Shown: piece by piece, positions 1-8,045 of the stretch
Position numbering within the stretch: position 1 is the first letter of the stretch
Layout of the letters: each line of letters opens with the position of its first letter
Assembly (NCBI RefSeq): GCF_002261225.1
Contig: NZ_NEVM01000005.1
Coordinates: 992,001 to 1,056,000, forward strand
Reading direction: 5' to 3'
DNA: 64,000 nucleotides
DNA from: Bordetella genomosp. 10
GTDB lineage: Bacteria; Pseudomonadota; Gammaproteobacteria; Burkholderiales; Burkholderiaceae_B
Translations under genes and position numbers: made by a program
Notes under the pieces: model-generated
Database searches by the model: none
Told to the model about the DNA's origin: nothing
The model's input: only the letters and a program-made list of their open reading frames with translations

Positions 1-648
1 GCTCTGGATGTGCGGCAAGGTGGCCAGCATGCCGTTCATGATGATCTGCGTCTGGCCGCCGATGGTGTCCGTGATGGCCTGCGAGCCGCCCTTGTAGGGC
101 ACGTATTCCCACTTGGCGCCGGTCGCCTGCTCGACCGCGACGCCGGCCACGTGGGGCGCGCTGCCCATGGCGGTGACCGCGAAATTCAGGCGCTCCTTCT
201 TCGACAAGGCGACCAGTTCGGCCAGGGTGTTGACCGGCACCGAGGGATGGACGGCGAGGATATGGGGCGAATACGCCAGCATGCTGACGCCGCGCAGGTC
301 CTTGTTGGGGTCGAAGGTCAGCTTGGTATAGACCGACGGGCTGATCACCAGCGCGCCGACGTCGCACAGCAGCAGCGTGTGCTTGTCGTCGGACTGCACC
401 ACCATGGCGGCGCCCAGGTTGCCGTTGGCGCCCGGCCGGTTGTCGACGATGACGCTCTGCTTCAAGGCCTCGGACAGGGGTTGGCTGACGAATCGGGCGA
501 TGATGTCCGACGAGCCGCCGGCGGGGTAAGGCACCAGCAGGCGGACGTTGCGGTTGGGCCAGGCGGCCTCCGCGCGCACGACGGGAGCGGCGGCGCCGAG
601 CGCGACCGCGCCGGTGGCCGTCAGGAAATGACGACGGGTGAAAGACAT
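1..648 (-). CDS. Bug/TctC-family periplasmic solute receptor (3' truncated)
   Basis: The reading frame begins at an ATG preceded by a GGAGGAGC ribosome site and runs off the window edge, so 216 codons are present of a usual 320-330. The N-terminus has two arginines followed by a hydrophobic run and an Ala-rich cleavage region (TRRHFLTATGAVALGAAAP), a Tat-like export signal. The mature part shows the family signature VRLLVPYPAGGSSDIIAR followed by VDNRPGANGNLGA, which line the ligand pocket in Bug proteins. These are extracytoplasmic receptors for carboxylates, some working with TctAB permeases and many orphan. No permease gene is visible here, and the ligand cannot be told. A palindrome upstream may be its operator. 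Confidence 0.9.
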   Translation of the reverse strand, partial: MSFTRRHFLTATGAVALGAAAPVVRAEAAWPNRNVRLLVPYPAGGSSDIIARFVSQPLSEALKQSVIVDNRPGANGNLGAAMVVQSDDKHTLLLCDVGALVISPSVYTKLTFDPNKDLRGVSMLAYSPHILAVHPSVPVNTLAELVALSKKERLNFAVTAMGSAPHVAGVAVEQATGAKWEYVPYKGGSQAITDTIGGQTQIIMNGMLATLPHIQS

Positions 649-686
649 GCGGTGCTCCTCCGCGCATCGGGCTGGATGCGCTGATT

Positions 687-708
687 GTTATAGGATGTCG
701 GACGACAT
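687..708 (-). promoter_or_regulatory. Promoter -10 with overlapping GntR-type operator upstream of the Bug receptor
   Basis: Reading towards the receptor gene, a perfect palindrome ATGTCG-TC-CGACAT (695-708) abuts a TATAAC -10-like box (687-692), about 40 nt before the start codon. Palindromes of the form TGTC-N-GACA are typical of FCD/GntR-family operators. The position between -35 and -10 would suit repression. No GntR gene lies in the window, but the region beyond base 1 is unseen. Confidence 0.5.
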
Positions 709-846
709 GGGAAATTCTGCCTTTCAATGGCGACAGCGTCAACGTCGGCCTTGCTAGGGGTTTCCTGCCCGGATGAGGAGGGTCATCCACCGCTACACGC
801 GGATGCGGGCCCGGAGACTGGACGCCCCGGGCCGGCCGGAATGGCC

Positions 847-1665
847 TCAGGCCGCTGCCGCCGTCGCTTCGGCGTCCGCAACAGTCTCTTCCACCTCGCC
901 GAACTGATAGGCGTCCATGGCCAGCGCGCCGTAGGCGACTTCGTCGACCAGACGCACGCCGGCCCCCTCGCCCGCGCCCCAGGCCACGTAGAAAGGCATC
1001 AAATGGTCGTCGCTGGGATGAGCGTGCGCGGCGCCCGGCGCGCGCGTTTCCCATTCCAGCAGCGCCGCCGTATCGCGGGCGGCGACGTGCCGGGCGAACC
1101 AGGACTGGAAGGCCTCCACGTAGGGCAGCGGCGCCGCGCCATGCCCGCGCTGCACATGGCGCAGGTTGTGCGTGAGCGAACCCGAACCGACGATCAGCAC
1201 GTTCTCGTCGCGCAGCGGCCGCAGCAACTGCCCCAGCCGGTATTGGGCGGCGGCGTCGCGGCCGGCGTCCAGCGCCAGTTGCACGACGGGCACGTCGACG
1301 TCCGGATAGAGGTAGCGCAACGGCACCCAGGCGCCGTGGTCCAGCGGCCGCTTGGGGTCGTCGTGGACGGCCACGCCGGCCTCGCCCAGCAGCCCGGCCA
1401 CCCGGCGCGCCAGCGCGGGCGAGCCGGGGGCGGCGTACTCGAGGCGATAAAGTTCCTGCGGGAAGCCGCCGAAGTCATGCCAGGCCTGCTGGCGGTCGCG
1501 CGTGCTCACGGCCAGGCCGTGGCCCATCCAGTGGGGCGACACCACCAGGATGGCGTCCGGCTTGGGCAAGGCGCGCGCCCACCGGGCCAGCGCGGGCCCG
1601 GTGCGGCCGGGCTCCACCGCCAGCATCGGCGAGCCGTGGGAAACGAAAAGCGTGGGCCAGCGCAT
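847..1665 (-). CDS. Extradiol ring-cleavage dioxygenase-like protein (LigB/DODA class III, YgiD-like)
   Basis: A 272-residue protein of the class III extradiol dioxygenase superfamily, the branch that includes bacterial YgiD/4,5-DOPA dioxygenase. Metal ligands expected for the family are visible: His10 in LFVSHGSPM, His45 in VVSPHWMGHG, and a C-terminal His in the HAHPSDDHLMP segment. DHGAWVPLRYLYP and GSGSLTHNL are further conserved blocks. The start was placed at an ATG with a strong AGGAGG eight bases upstream. An in-frame extension of 34 codons exists but is A+T-rich and lacks a ribosome site. The substrate is unknown; many members are annotated generically. It is divergent from the DUF2863 gene. 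Confidence 0.85.
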   Translation of the reverse strand: MRWPTLFVSHGSPMLAVEPGRTGPALARWARALPKPDAILVVSPHWMGHGLAVSTRDRQQAWHDFGGFPQELYRLEYAAPGSPALARRVAGLLGEAGVAVHDDPKRPLDHGAWVPLRYLYPDVDVPVVQLALDAGRDAAAQYRLGQLLRPLRDENVLIVGSGSLTHNLRHVQRGHGAAPLPYVEAFQSWFARHVAARDTAALLEWETRAPGAAHAHPSDDHLMPFYVAWGAGEGAGVRLVDEVAYGALAMDAYQFGEVEETVADAEATAAAA

Positions 1666-1909
1666 GGCGGCCTCCTGATCTGCAAAGGGAATGCAGCCAG
1701 TATGATTGTTTTTATATGAGCAATAAATAAGGCCACATGCTTTTTTAAATTCCATGTTTGGCAACAATGAGAACGCGGACGCCTGTCTTCCCCGGCGAAG
1801 CGCCCGACGGCGCGCCCGCGTCCGCGCCGTGGCGGGGTCCGGCCCGCCGGGATACGGGCCTTCCCTTACACTATGGGGTTACGCAGTTATCCAGGATGCT
1901 CAGACCCCC
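1666..1909. promoter_or_regulatory. Divergent promoter region between the dioxygenase and DUF2863 genes
   Basis: This 244-nt spacer has an A+T-rich core at about 1700-1760 in otherwise GC-rich DNA. Within it, ATTG (1705-1708) and CAAT (1721-1724) form a 20-bp imperfect dyad of the general LysR-box shape. No LysR gene is adjacent, so the regulator is unknown. Confidence 0.35.
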
Positions 1910-3109
1910 ATGCCCCGCTCCCGCAGCAATACTCCCCCGCGCCTGACGCGCGACGCCTCCCGCCTGGTGTCGCTGGCGCTCGCGCTCAACAGCTCCGGCA
2001 GCCGCGTCGAAGACCTCTTTTGGGAAGAACAACTGAACCAGGCCATTCCCAAGCTGCTACGCGCCGGCAACGACGCCCCGCTGGAAGCCGCGCTGGACCA
2101 TCTGGCGCAGGCCCAGCCGGGCGCCTACGAAATCCTGGTGGAACAGGCGGAAACCCTGACCGAATCGACGGTGATCGAGAAAAACGGCGTCAACTACGAC
2201 GTGCTGCTGTTCGTCGCCCCCGTGGTCGCCTGGACCCGCTACGCCATTCCCACCGGCCCGGTGCCCGCGCCCGCGTTGCAGGCCCTGACGGCGCAACTGC
2301 ACGGCCACGTGCTGGCCGCCGACGTGCGGCTGAGCCTGCTGCCGCACCTGGTCAGCATCGACCAGATGCCGCGCACCTTCTCGGAAACCTGGCACTGGCT
2401 GCAACGCCTGGGCTCGCAGGCGCTGGGCGCCGAAACGATGAAGCCGACCCTCAACGCCGAGGCGGAGACGGCCAATATGCTGGCCGACACGCGCTATCTG
2501 GTGGGCGCGGCCGCCGTGCCCCACGGCGCGCCCCTGTTCCGCTGGCAGGAGCACCCCGGCGAAGCCGGCGCCACGCGGGAAAGCTGTCTGGCGCAATGGG
2601 TCGAGCAGGCCCAGCCCACCCTGGCCACGCTCTTGCCCGGCTGCGGCATCGAATGCCTGCTGCCGGACGCCTATTACGTCAACAACCGCGAGGCCGACCG
2701 CCGCGTGCGGCCCCTGGCCCTGCGCGCCGCCGTCAACTGGCTGGAGTCCTCCGTCAACCTGCAACCCGCGCAACTGCGCGCCGTGATCGCCGGCTGCGGC
2801 GAGACCCGCATCGACGAATACCGGGTTTCCTTCACCGCCCGCAACAGCAACGACGTCATGTACGGCTGCGTCTGGCCGCTCTACGGCCGCGAGGACGAGG
2901 ACACCGAGCACGAAGGCGCCAACCCGGTCGAGGAAATCGCCGCCCTGCTCAAGGACCTGGGCGTGACCGAAGTCCGCCGCATCCCGGGCCTTCAGCCCAT
3001 GGACTTCTGCGAGGATTGCGGCGCGCCCTATTTCCCCAATCCGCTGGGCGAAATGGTGCACGCCGAACTGCCCGAGGACGCGCAGGCCGGCCCCGCCCAT
3101 TTCCATTGA
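1910..3109 (+). CDS. DUF2863 family protein
   Basis: A 399-residue soluble protein that I recognise as the DUF2863 family of beta-proteobacteria, of unknown function. No signal peptide or membrane segment is visible. Near the C-terminus there is a CxxC pair in FCEDCGAPYFPNP, suggesting a small metal site or redox pair, close to an acidic stretch REDEDTEHEG. The ATG at 1910 was chosen because the upstream in-frame extension is arginine-rich noise and an AGGA precedes this codon. earP follows 51 nt downstream on the same strand, so co-transcription with earP is possible. Confidence 0.72.
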   Translation: MPRSRSNTPPRLTRDASRLVSLALALNSSGSRVEDLFWEEQLNQAIPKLLRAGNDAPLEAALDHLAQAQPGAYEILVEQAETLTESTVIEKNGVNYDVLLFVAPVVAWTRYAIPTGPVPAPALQALTAQLHGHVLAADVRLSLLPHLVSIDQMPRTFSETWHWLQRLGSQALGAETMKPTLNAEAETANMLADTRYLVGAAAVPHGAPLFRWQEHPGEAGATRESCLAQWVEQAQPTLATLLPGCGIECLLPDAYYVNNREADRRVRPLALRAAVNWLESSVNLQPAQLRAVIAGCGETRIDEYRVSFTARNSNDVMYGCVWPLYGREDEDTEHEGANPVEEIAALLKDLGVTEVRRIPGLQPMDFCEDCGAPYFPNPLGEMVHAELPEDAQAGPAHFH

Positions 3110-3160
3110 CCGCGGCGCGGCCGGCCATGATCGCGCGCTGCTTCGCTGGCGGAGCCCGTC

Positions 3161-4309
3161 ATGCCTGAACCTCGCGCCGCCCTGCTCGCGGACATTTTCT
3201 GCAAGCGGGTCGACAACTATGGCGACATAGGCGTCTGCTGGCGCCTGGCGCGCCAGTTGACGGCCGAGCATGGCTGGCGCGTGCGCCTGTGGCTGGACGA
3301 CCTGCCGGCGTTCTGCCGGCTGGCCCCGCATGCCGATCCCCACGCCGAACGGCAGACGGCAGACGGCGTCGAATTGCTGGCCTGGCACGACGCGATGGCG
3401 GCCTTGCCGCCGCCCGGCGACGTCGTCATCGAGGCCTTCGCCTGCGATCCGCCGCCGGCCTTCCGCGCCGCCATGCGCGCCAGCCGGCCCTTGTGGCTGA
3501 ACCTCGAATACCTGAGCGCCGAGGACTGGGTGGCGTCCTGCCACGGCCTGCCTTCCCTTCAGGCCGACGGCCTGGCGAAGTATTTCTTCTTCCCCGGCTT
3601 CACGCCCGACACCGGTGGCCTGTTGCGGGAAAAAGGCCTGAGCGCGGCCCGCGACGCCTTTCAGCGGCAGCGCGGCGCGCAGCGCGACTTCCTGGCCGGC
3701 CTGGGATTGCCCGCGCCGGTCCTGGCGCAATGGGAAGCCGGCGCGCTGCTGGCCACCTTGTTCTGCTATCCCGACGCGCCCGCCGCGGCGCTGCCGGCAG
3801 GCTTCCGCGCCCCGGCGCTGCTGCTGGCGCCCGAAGGGGTGGCGCCCGGCTTGGACGGCGGCGCGGCGGCGCCGCATGGTCCCGTGACGGTGGCGCGGAT
3901 TCCCTTTCTCGGCCAGGACGACTATGACCGCCTGCTCTGGTGCGCCGACCTGAATTTCGTGCGCGGCGAGGATTCCTTCCTGCGCGCCGCCTGGGCCGCC
4001 CGGCCGCTGGTCTGGCAGATCTACGTCCAGGAAGAAAACGCGCACCTGGAGAAGCTGCAGGCGTGGCTGGCGCGCTACAACCCGCCGGCGCCGGCGCGCG
4101 CCCTCATCGAGGCCTGGAACCAGCCCGCCTGCGCGGACGCCGCCGCCGGTCGTCCCGAGGTCGCCCAGGCCTTGGCCGCGGCGTTGGCGCCGCCCGCCTG
4201 GGATGCCTGGCGCGCGCGCGCCATCGCCTGGGATGACGATTACGCGCGGCAGAGCAGCCTGGCTGAGCGCTTGGTCGCATTTTGCGCAAAACACCGGGAA
4301 AAAGGTTAG
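3161..4309 (+). CDS. earP: EF-P arginine rhamnosyltransferase EarP
   Basis: A 382-residue GT-B glycosyltransferase (GT104) that transfers rhamnose from dTDP-L-rhamnose to Arg32 of elongation factor P, inverting the anomeric centre. The N-terminal signature IFCKRVDNYGDIGVCWRLA holds the two conserved aspartates (Asp18 and Asp22). The catalytic-region motif RGEDSFLRA places the conserved glutamate at residue 270. The following QIYVQEENAHLEKLQAWL helix is also typical. efp lies just downstream on the same strand, and its product has an arginine at position 32, so enzyme and substrate agree. dTDP-rhamnose synthesis genes are not in the window. Confidence 0.95.
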   Translation: MPEPRAALLADIFCKRVDNYGDIGVCWRLARQLTAEHGWRVRLWLDDLPAFCRLAPHADPHAERQTADGVELLAWHDAMAALPPPGDVVIEAFACDPPPAFRAAMRASRPLWLNLEYLSAEDWVASCHGLPSLQADGLAKYFFFPGFTPDTGGLLREKGLSAARDAFQRQRGAQRDFLAGLGLPAPVLAQWEAGALLATLFCYPDAPAAALPAGFRAPALLLAPEGVAPGLDGGAAAPHGPVTVARIPFLGQDDYDRLLWCADLNFVRGEDSFLRAAWAARPLVWQIYVQEENAHLEKLQAWLARYNPPAPARALIEAWNQPACADAAAGRPEVAQALAAALAPPAWDAWRARAIAWDDDYARQSSLAERLVAFCAKHREKG

Positions 4310-4592
4310 AATCATGGGCTTTGCGGCTATTTACCTCCCGATTTTGCCGCCCCGCTCATCAGTGGACGGAAACGCCCCTGCCGTATAGGGATTCAAGTCT
4401 GAGAGACGCAAGTCTGAGGGACATGAGCCTGAGAGATCCACATCTCGCATACGGCTTCGACGACTCCCTGACGACAGCGCGCGGCGCACGGGAAGGTGTG
4501 GCCAGGCGGAAGTGGCAATGGTGCCAGCGACGCCAAAGTTTGGCGTCCATCCCGCAGGGCTGGGCCAACCCAAGATACCCGGAGTTTTATCG
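4310..4592 (+). other. earP-efp spacer with leader of efp
   Basis: A 283-nt non-coding spacer. It contains a three-unit 15-bp tandem repeat, listed separately. It ends in a GGAG ribosome site directly before efp. No terminator hairpin was seen after earP, so read-through into efp is plausible, but the length leaves room for a separate efp promoter. Confidence 0.5.
4395..4439. repeat. 15-bp tandem repeat, three units
   Basis: Units at 4395-4409, 4410-4424 and 4425-4439 read AAGTCTGAGAGACGC, AAGTCTGAGGGACAT and GAGCCTGAGAGATCC. The period is exactly 15 with few substitutions. The array lies 154 nt upstream of efp. A similar 15-bp array lies at 38433-38492. Confidence 0.8.
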
Positions 4593-5150
4593 ATGAAAAC
4601 CGCTCAGGAATTGCGAGTCGGCAACGTGATCATGGTCGGCAAGGACCCGTTGGTGGTCCAGAAGGCCGAATACAACAAGTCGGGCCGCAACGCGGCCGTG
4701 GTCAAGCTGAAGTTCAAGAACCTGCTGACCGGCTCGGGCAGCGAATCGGTCTACAAGGCCGACGAAAAGTTCGACGTGGTCGTGCTGGAACGCAAGGAGT
4801 GCACCTACTCCTACTTCGGCGACCCGATGTACGTCTTCATGGACGAAGAGTACAACCAGTACGAAATCGAAGCCGAAAGCATGGGCGACGCGCTGAACTA
4901 CCTGGAAGAAGCCATGCCCGTGGAAGTGGTCTTCTACGACGGCCGCGCCATCTCGGTGGAACTGCCGACCAGCCTCGTGCGTGAAATCACCTACACCGAG
5001 CCGGCCGTCCGCGGCGACACCTCGGGCAAGGTGCTCAAGCCCGCCAAGATCAACACCGGCTTCGACATCAACGTGCCGCTGTTCTGCGAAATCGGCGACA
5101 AGATCGAAATCGACACGCGCACCGGCGAATACCGCAGCCGCGTGAACTGA
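4593..5150 (+). CDS. efp: Translation elongation factor P (arginine type)
   Basis: A 185-residue EF-P, the normal length, with the KOW-like N-terminal domain and two OB domains. It relieves ribosome stalling at polyproline stretches. Residue 32, at the tip of the domain I loop NKSGRNAAV, is arginine rather than the lysine of the EpmA pathway, marking it as the EarP-rhamnosylated class. The C-terminus [11 protein letters not shown] is the conserved domain III ending. The start at 4593 follows GGAG and gives the canonical MKTAQELR opening; a 27-codon upstream extension was rejected. Followed by a strong terminator. Confidence 0.98.
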   Translation: MKTAQELRVGNVIMVGKDPLVVQKAEYNKSGRNAAVVKLKFKNLLTGSGSESVYKADEKFDVVVLERKECTYSYFGDPMYVFMDEEYNQYEIEAESMGDALNYLEEAMPVEVVFYDGRAISVELPTSLVREITYTEPAVRGDTSGKVLKPAKINTGFDINVPLFCEIGDKIEIDTRTGEYRSRVN

Positions 5151-5166
5151 TCCGCGATCCCATGAC

Positions 5167-5203
5167 AAGCCCCCGGCGCCTTCCCGGCCCCGGGGGCTTT
5201 GTT
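5167..5203 (+). terminator. Rho-independent terminator of efp
   Basis: A 10-bp perfect stem, AAGCCCCCGG (5167-5176) with CCGGGGGCTT (5190-5199), followed by a short T-rich tract. It starts 16 nt after the efp stop codon. It also lies past the end of the convergent DUF1178 gene and may act for both. Confidence 0.85.
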
Positions 5204-5245
5204 CATTTGGGCGGCGGGGCGAAACCGCGCCGTTATTGAAACCGC

Positions 5246-5272
5246 GCCGCTAGTGCCGCTAGTGCCGCTATT
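5246..5272. repeat. 9-bp tandem repeat over the DUF1178 stop codon
   Basis: Three copies of GCCGCTAGT, the last one GCCGCTATT, at 5246-5254, 5255-5263 and 5264-5272. On the minus strand each copy carries an in-frame TAG. The DUF1178 reading frame ends in the first copy it meets (stop at 5268-5270), so copy-number change would not alter the protein end. Confidence 0.7.
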
Positions 5273-5741
5273 GCAGGCGTTCGTCGTCGAAGATATCCGG
5301 CAGTCCGAGGACTTCGATGCCTTCCTCGGCCAGTTCGGCGCGTTCCTCGGGGGTGGACGTGCCGCGGATGGCGCGGTCCTCGGCCTCGCCGTAATGGATG
5401 CGGCGCGCCTCTTCCGCGAAGCGGTCGCCGACGTTGTCGGCCCGGCGCACCATCTCGCGCACCTGGTTGAAGATGGCGGCCTGTAGCCGCGCCATCTGCA
5501 CCGAGCCGGAGGACGGGGCCGCGGCCGGCGCCGGCGCGGGCACGCTCGCCGCCGCCTCCGGTTCGCGGAAATGGCCGACGTTCAGGCGCGGCGCGGACAG
5601 GCGCTTGACGACCTTGCCGCTGCCGCAAACCGGGCAGGAGACGAGGCCGCGCGCCTGCTGGCTGTCGTAATCATCATGCGAAGCGAACCAGCCCTCGAAA
5701 ACGTGGCCGTGTTCCTCGCATTGCAAGTCGAATACTTTCAT
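5268..5741 (-). CDS. DUF1178 family zinc-ribbon-like protein
   Basis: A 157-residue protein of the DUF1178 family, common in proteobacteria, function unknown. It opens with MKVFDLQCEEHGHVFEGWF and has a second cysteine pair in LVSCPVCGSGKVVKRLSAP, so a Cys/His zinc ribbon at the N-terminus is likely. The C-terminal half is helical and charged and contains an AEEARRIHYGEAEDRAIRG segment typical of the family. An in-frame ATG four codons upstream (5753) has a GGGAG better spaced for initiation, so the true start may be there. It is convergent with efp. Confidence 0.85.
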   Translation of the reverse strand: MKVFDLQCEEHGHVFEGWFASHDDYDSQQARGLVSCPVCGSGKVVKRLSAPRLNVGHFREPEAAASVPAPAPAAAPSSGSVQMARLQAAIFNQVREMVRRADNVGDRFAEEARRIHYGEAEDRAIRGTSTPEERAELAEEGIEVLGLPDIFDDERLQ

Positions 5742-5790
5742 GGCGTAAAGCATACCGTACTCCCAAGGGAGACGGATGCCGGACCTCGTC

Positions 5791-6534
5791 TTACCTGCCG
5801 CCTCTCGCGCGTTTCGCGCGCGCGGCGGACTGGCCGACGTCGGCCTGCTGCGCCTGCAAGGCATCGATCTGGCGCTGCAGGTCGCGCAATTGCTGGCGCA
5901 CGTCCTGCTGCTGCTCGTTCAGGGCCTGGGTTTCCTGGCGCGCCTGCTCCTGGCGGGCGGCAACCTGGGCTTCCTGGCTCTTGCGCAGCGCGGCGTCCGC
6001 CTGCAGCGTATTCAGCTCGGCGCTGCGCTGGGCCAGCAGGCGTTCGTTGTGCGCGTACTCCGCTTGCAGCTTGATGCGCCGGATGTCCGCCGACGCCAGC
6101 TCGGCGGACTGCTGCGCGAATGCCCGATAGGTCGATTCGGCCTGGGCTTCCGAGGGCGTCTTCACCACGCGCCAGAAGTTCTTCTGCTGGAACAAGGCGA
6201 CGTAATAGGCCAGGTCCTCGCTCTTGAACAACAGGCTGGCGCCGTAACTGCCGTTGTAGGTCGTGCGCAGCTCGGTCACCTGGCGCGACTGGATCAGTTG
6301 CTGCAGCTCGGCGACAGTGCTGGTCGGCGCCGGCGCGGAGGCGGACGCCGGCAAGGGCGCGGCGGCCGCGGCGGGCGGGGTGACGGGAGCGGCGGGATCC
6401 CTGGCGTCCTTCTCCACCTGGACCACGGCGGGACGCTGGGCCGGAACCTGCGCGCTGGCGCAGGCCATCAAGCCCGACAGGACGCCGGCCAATACCGACA
6501 TTCGGCCCACGATACGCAAGGGTTCACGCTTCAT
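5791..6534 (-). CDS. DUF2968 domain lipoprotein with coiled coil
   Basis: A 247-residue exported protein. The signal peptide ends in LSGLMACASA, a plausible lipobox with Cys as the first mature residue. After a Pro/Ala-rich linker comes the conserved block TTYNGSYGASLLFKSEDLAYY, and then a long charged coiled coil rich in Gln, Glu and Arg up to a basic C-terminus. I recognise this as the DUF2968 family found in Burkholderiales. It lies just after the Tad-locus regulator on the same strand, 82 nt away, and may be the last gene of that cluster. Its role is unknown; an envelope anchor or spacer is one possibility. Confidence 0.72.
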   Translation of the reverse strand: MKREPLRIVGRMSVLAGVLSGLMACASAQVPAQRPAVVQVEKDARDPAAPVTPPAAAAAPLPASASAPAPTSTVAELQQLIQSRQVTELRTTYNGSYGASLLFKSEDLAYYVALFQQKNFWRVVKTPSEAQAESTYRAFAQQSAELASADIRRIKLQAEYAHNERLLAQRSAELNTLQADAALRKSQEAQVAARQEQARQETQALNEQQQDVRQQLRDLQRQIDALQAQQADVGQSAARAKRARGGR

Positions 6535-6572
6535 GCAATCCTCTTCTCTACCCGCTATGGTTCTTGTATTTC

Positions 6573-6592
6573 GCCTGTTACGAGTAACGGGC
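6573..6592. repeat. Inverted repeat between the regulator and the DUF2968 gene
   Basis: GCCTGTTAC (6573-6581) and GTAACGGGC (6584-6592) form a nine-base stem with one mismatch and a 2-nt centre. No T-run follows, so it is more likely an operator or mRNA stem than a terminator. A comparable CGTTAC/GTAACG dyad lies upstream of wza. Confidence 0.45.
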
Positions 6593-6616
6593 GACCGGCA
6601 ATGATAAACGGAAAAC

Positions 6617-8041
6617 TCAGGGCGCCTCCACGGCTCCGTCCGCCAGTTCCCCCTGCCCTTCGGCCAGTTGGAACTTGCGCATTTTTTCCCACAACACCTT
6701 GCGGCTGATGCCCAGCATATTGGCCGTGTCCTGGCGCCGCCAGCCGTTGGCCTCCAGCGCCGCGACCACGCGCGCGCGCTCGGCTTGCTCGGCCGGCGTG
6801 AACGGCGCGCGCGCGGCCGGCTCGGCCTCGCGGCCCGCCACGGCGCCGTCGCCATTGCCGGGCCCCGGCGGCGTGCCCTGCTCCAGGCGATCGAACACGC
6901 GCTCGATCCGCGCCCGGTCCCATTCGCGGAACTGGCGGCGGATGATCCCCACCCGCTCCACCAGGTTGGACAGCTCGCGCACGTTGCCGGGAAAGCGCGT
7001 CCGCGATACGCGGTCTATCAGCCAGTCGGGCACGACGGCCGTGTCGCCCGGCAGATAGCGCTCCAGCAGCGCCTTGAAGATGGCGGCCTTCTCGACCGGC
7101 CCGCGCGTTTCCAGATTGGGCACGTGGAGTTCGATGACGGCCAGGCGGTAATAGAGATCGGCGCGGAAGGCGCCCTCGGCCACCAGCGCGCGCAAATGCT
7201 TGTTGGTCGCCGCGACCAGGCGGAAGTCGACGTTGATTTCGGCGGTCGATCCCAGGCGCGTGACGGTGTTCTGCTCCAGCACGCGCAGGAGCTTGACCTG
7301 CTGGTACAGGGGCAGGTCGCCGATCTCATCGAGGAACAGCGTGCCGCCGTTGGCCTGCTCGAAATAGCCTTTGTGGGCGCCGATCGCGCCGGTGAACGCA
7401 CCCTTGGCGTGGCCGAAGAAATGCGCCTCGAACAGCCCTTCCGGTATGGCGCCGCAATTGACCGCCACGAACGGGCCCGCGGACCATGAGGCGTGATCGT
7501 GCAGCAGCCGCGCGACGCGCTCCTTGCCCACGCCGGTTTCGCCGTGGATCAATACGCTGGCGCGGCAATCCGCGAAGGTCCGCGCCTCGGCCAGCAGCGC
7601 GCGCATGCTCTCGGACACCGCCACCAGCGGGCGCGGCGCGCGGGCGGCCGCGCGGTCGGCGGCATGGGCGATGCCCGCCAGACGGAACAGCAGCGCGCGC
7701 AAAGCCGCGCCGGTGAAGGACAAAGGCAGCGTGTACGAATAGGCCGGCGGGTAGTAGCGAGGATCGCGATTGCGTTCCTCGGACGCCACCCAGATGACCG
7801 GGATGCCCTGCGCCGCCAGCCAGTCGTGGCCGGAGAAGCGGGCGTCGTTCATGACCGTGACCGACACCAGCGCCACGGCGGGCCGCGCGGCCTCGCGCGG
7901 CGGCGGAAACGCCAGCCCGGCGTCGGCGCGGATCACGCTGACGTCGTAGCCGGACAGGCAGCGCTCGGCCCGCGGGGCGATGTCGGAGGATCCTTCCCAG
8001 ACGTAGAGATCGATCTCCTCGTGGATGGCGAGTTCGTTCAT
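6617..8041 (-). CDS. Sigma-54-dependent enhancer-binding regulator (Fis type)
   Basis: A 474-residue activator with three parts. Residues 1-130 form a receiver-like domain without an obvious phospho-acceptor aspartate, resembling VpsR-type N-termini. Residues about 137-370 are an AAA+ domain with Walker A GETGVGKE (167-174), an intact GAFTGA sigma-54 contact loop (214-219) and [10 protein letters not shown] as Walker B. The C-terminus is a Fis-type helix-turn-helix ([17 protein letters not shown]). The ATG at 8041 lies 4 nt after the tadG stop codon, which implies coupled translation; a TTG five codons earlier overlaps tadG. By position it probably controls the Tad pilus or the nearby surface proteins. 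I could not find a convincing -24/-12 promoter before flp. Confidence 0.9.
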   Translation of the reverse strand: MNELAIHEEIDLYVWEGSSDIAPRAERCLSGYDVSVIRADAGLAFPPPREAARPAVALVSVTVMNDARFSGHDWLAAQGIPVIWVASEERNRDPRYYPPAYSYTLPLSFTGAALRALLFRLAGIAHAADRAAARAPRPLVAVSESMRALLAEARTFADCRASVLIHGETGVGKERVARLLHDHASWSAGPFVAVNCGAIPEGLFEAHFFGHAKGAFTGAIGAHKGYFEQANGGTLFLDEIGDLPLYQQVKLLRVLEQNTVTRLGSTAEINVDFRLVAATNKHLRALVAEGAFRADLYYRLAVIELHVPNLETRGPVEKAAIFKALLERYLPGDTAVVPDWLIDRVSRTRFPGNVRELSNLVERVGIIRRQFREWDRARIERVFDRLEQGTPPGPGNGDGAVAGREAEPAARAPFTPAEQAERARVVAALEANGWRRQDTANMLGISRKVLWEKMRKFQLAEGQGELADGAVEAP

Positions 8042-8045
8042 GGGC

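Noticed and set aside
4395..4439. CRISPR-like array
   Set aside because: Units are 15 bp, contiguous and without spacers. No cas genes are present.
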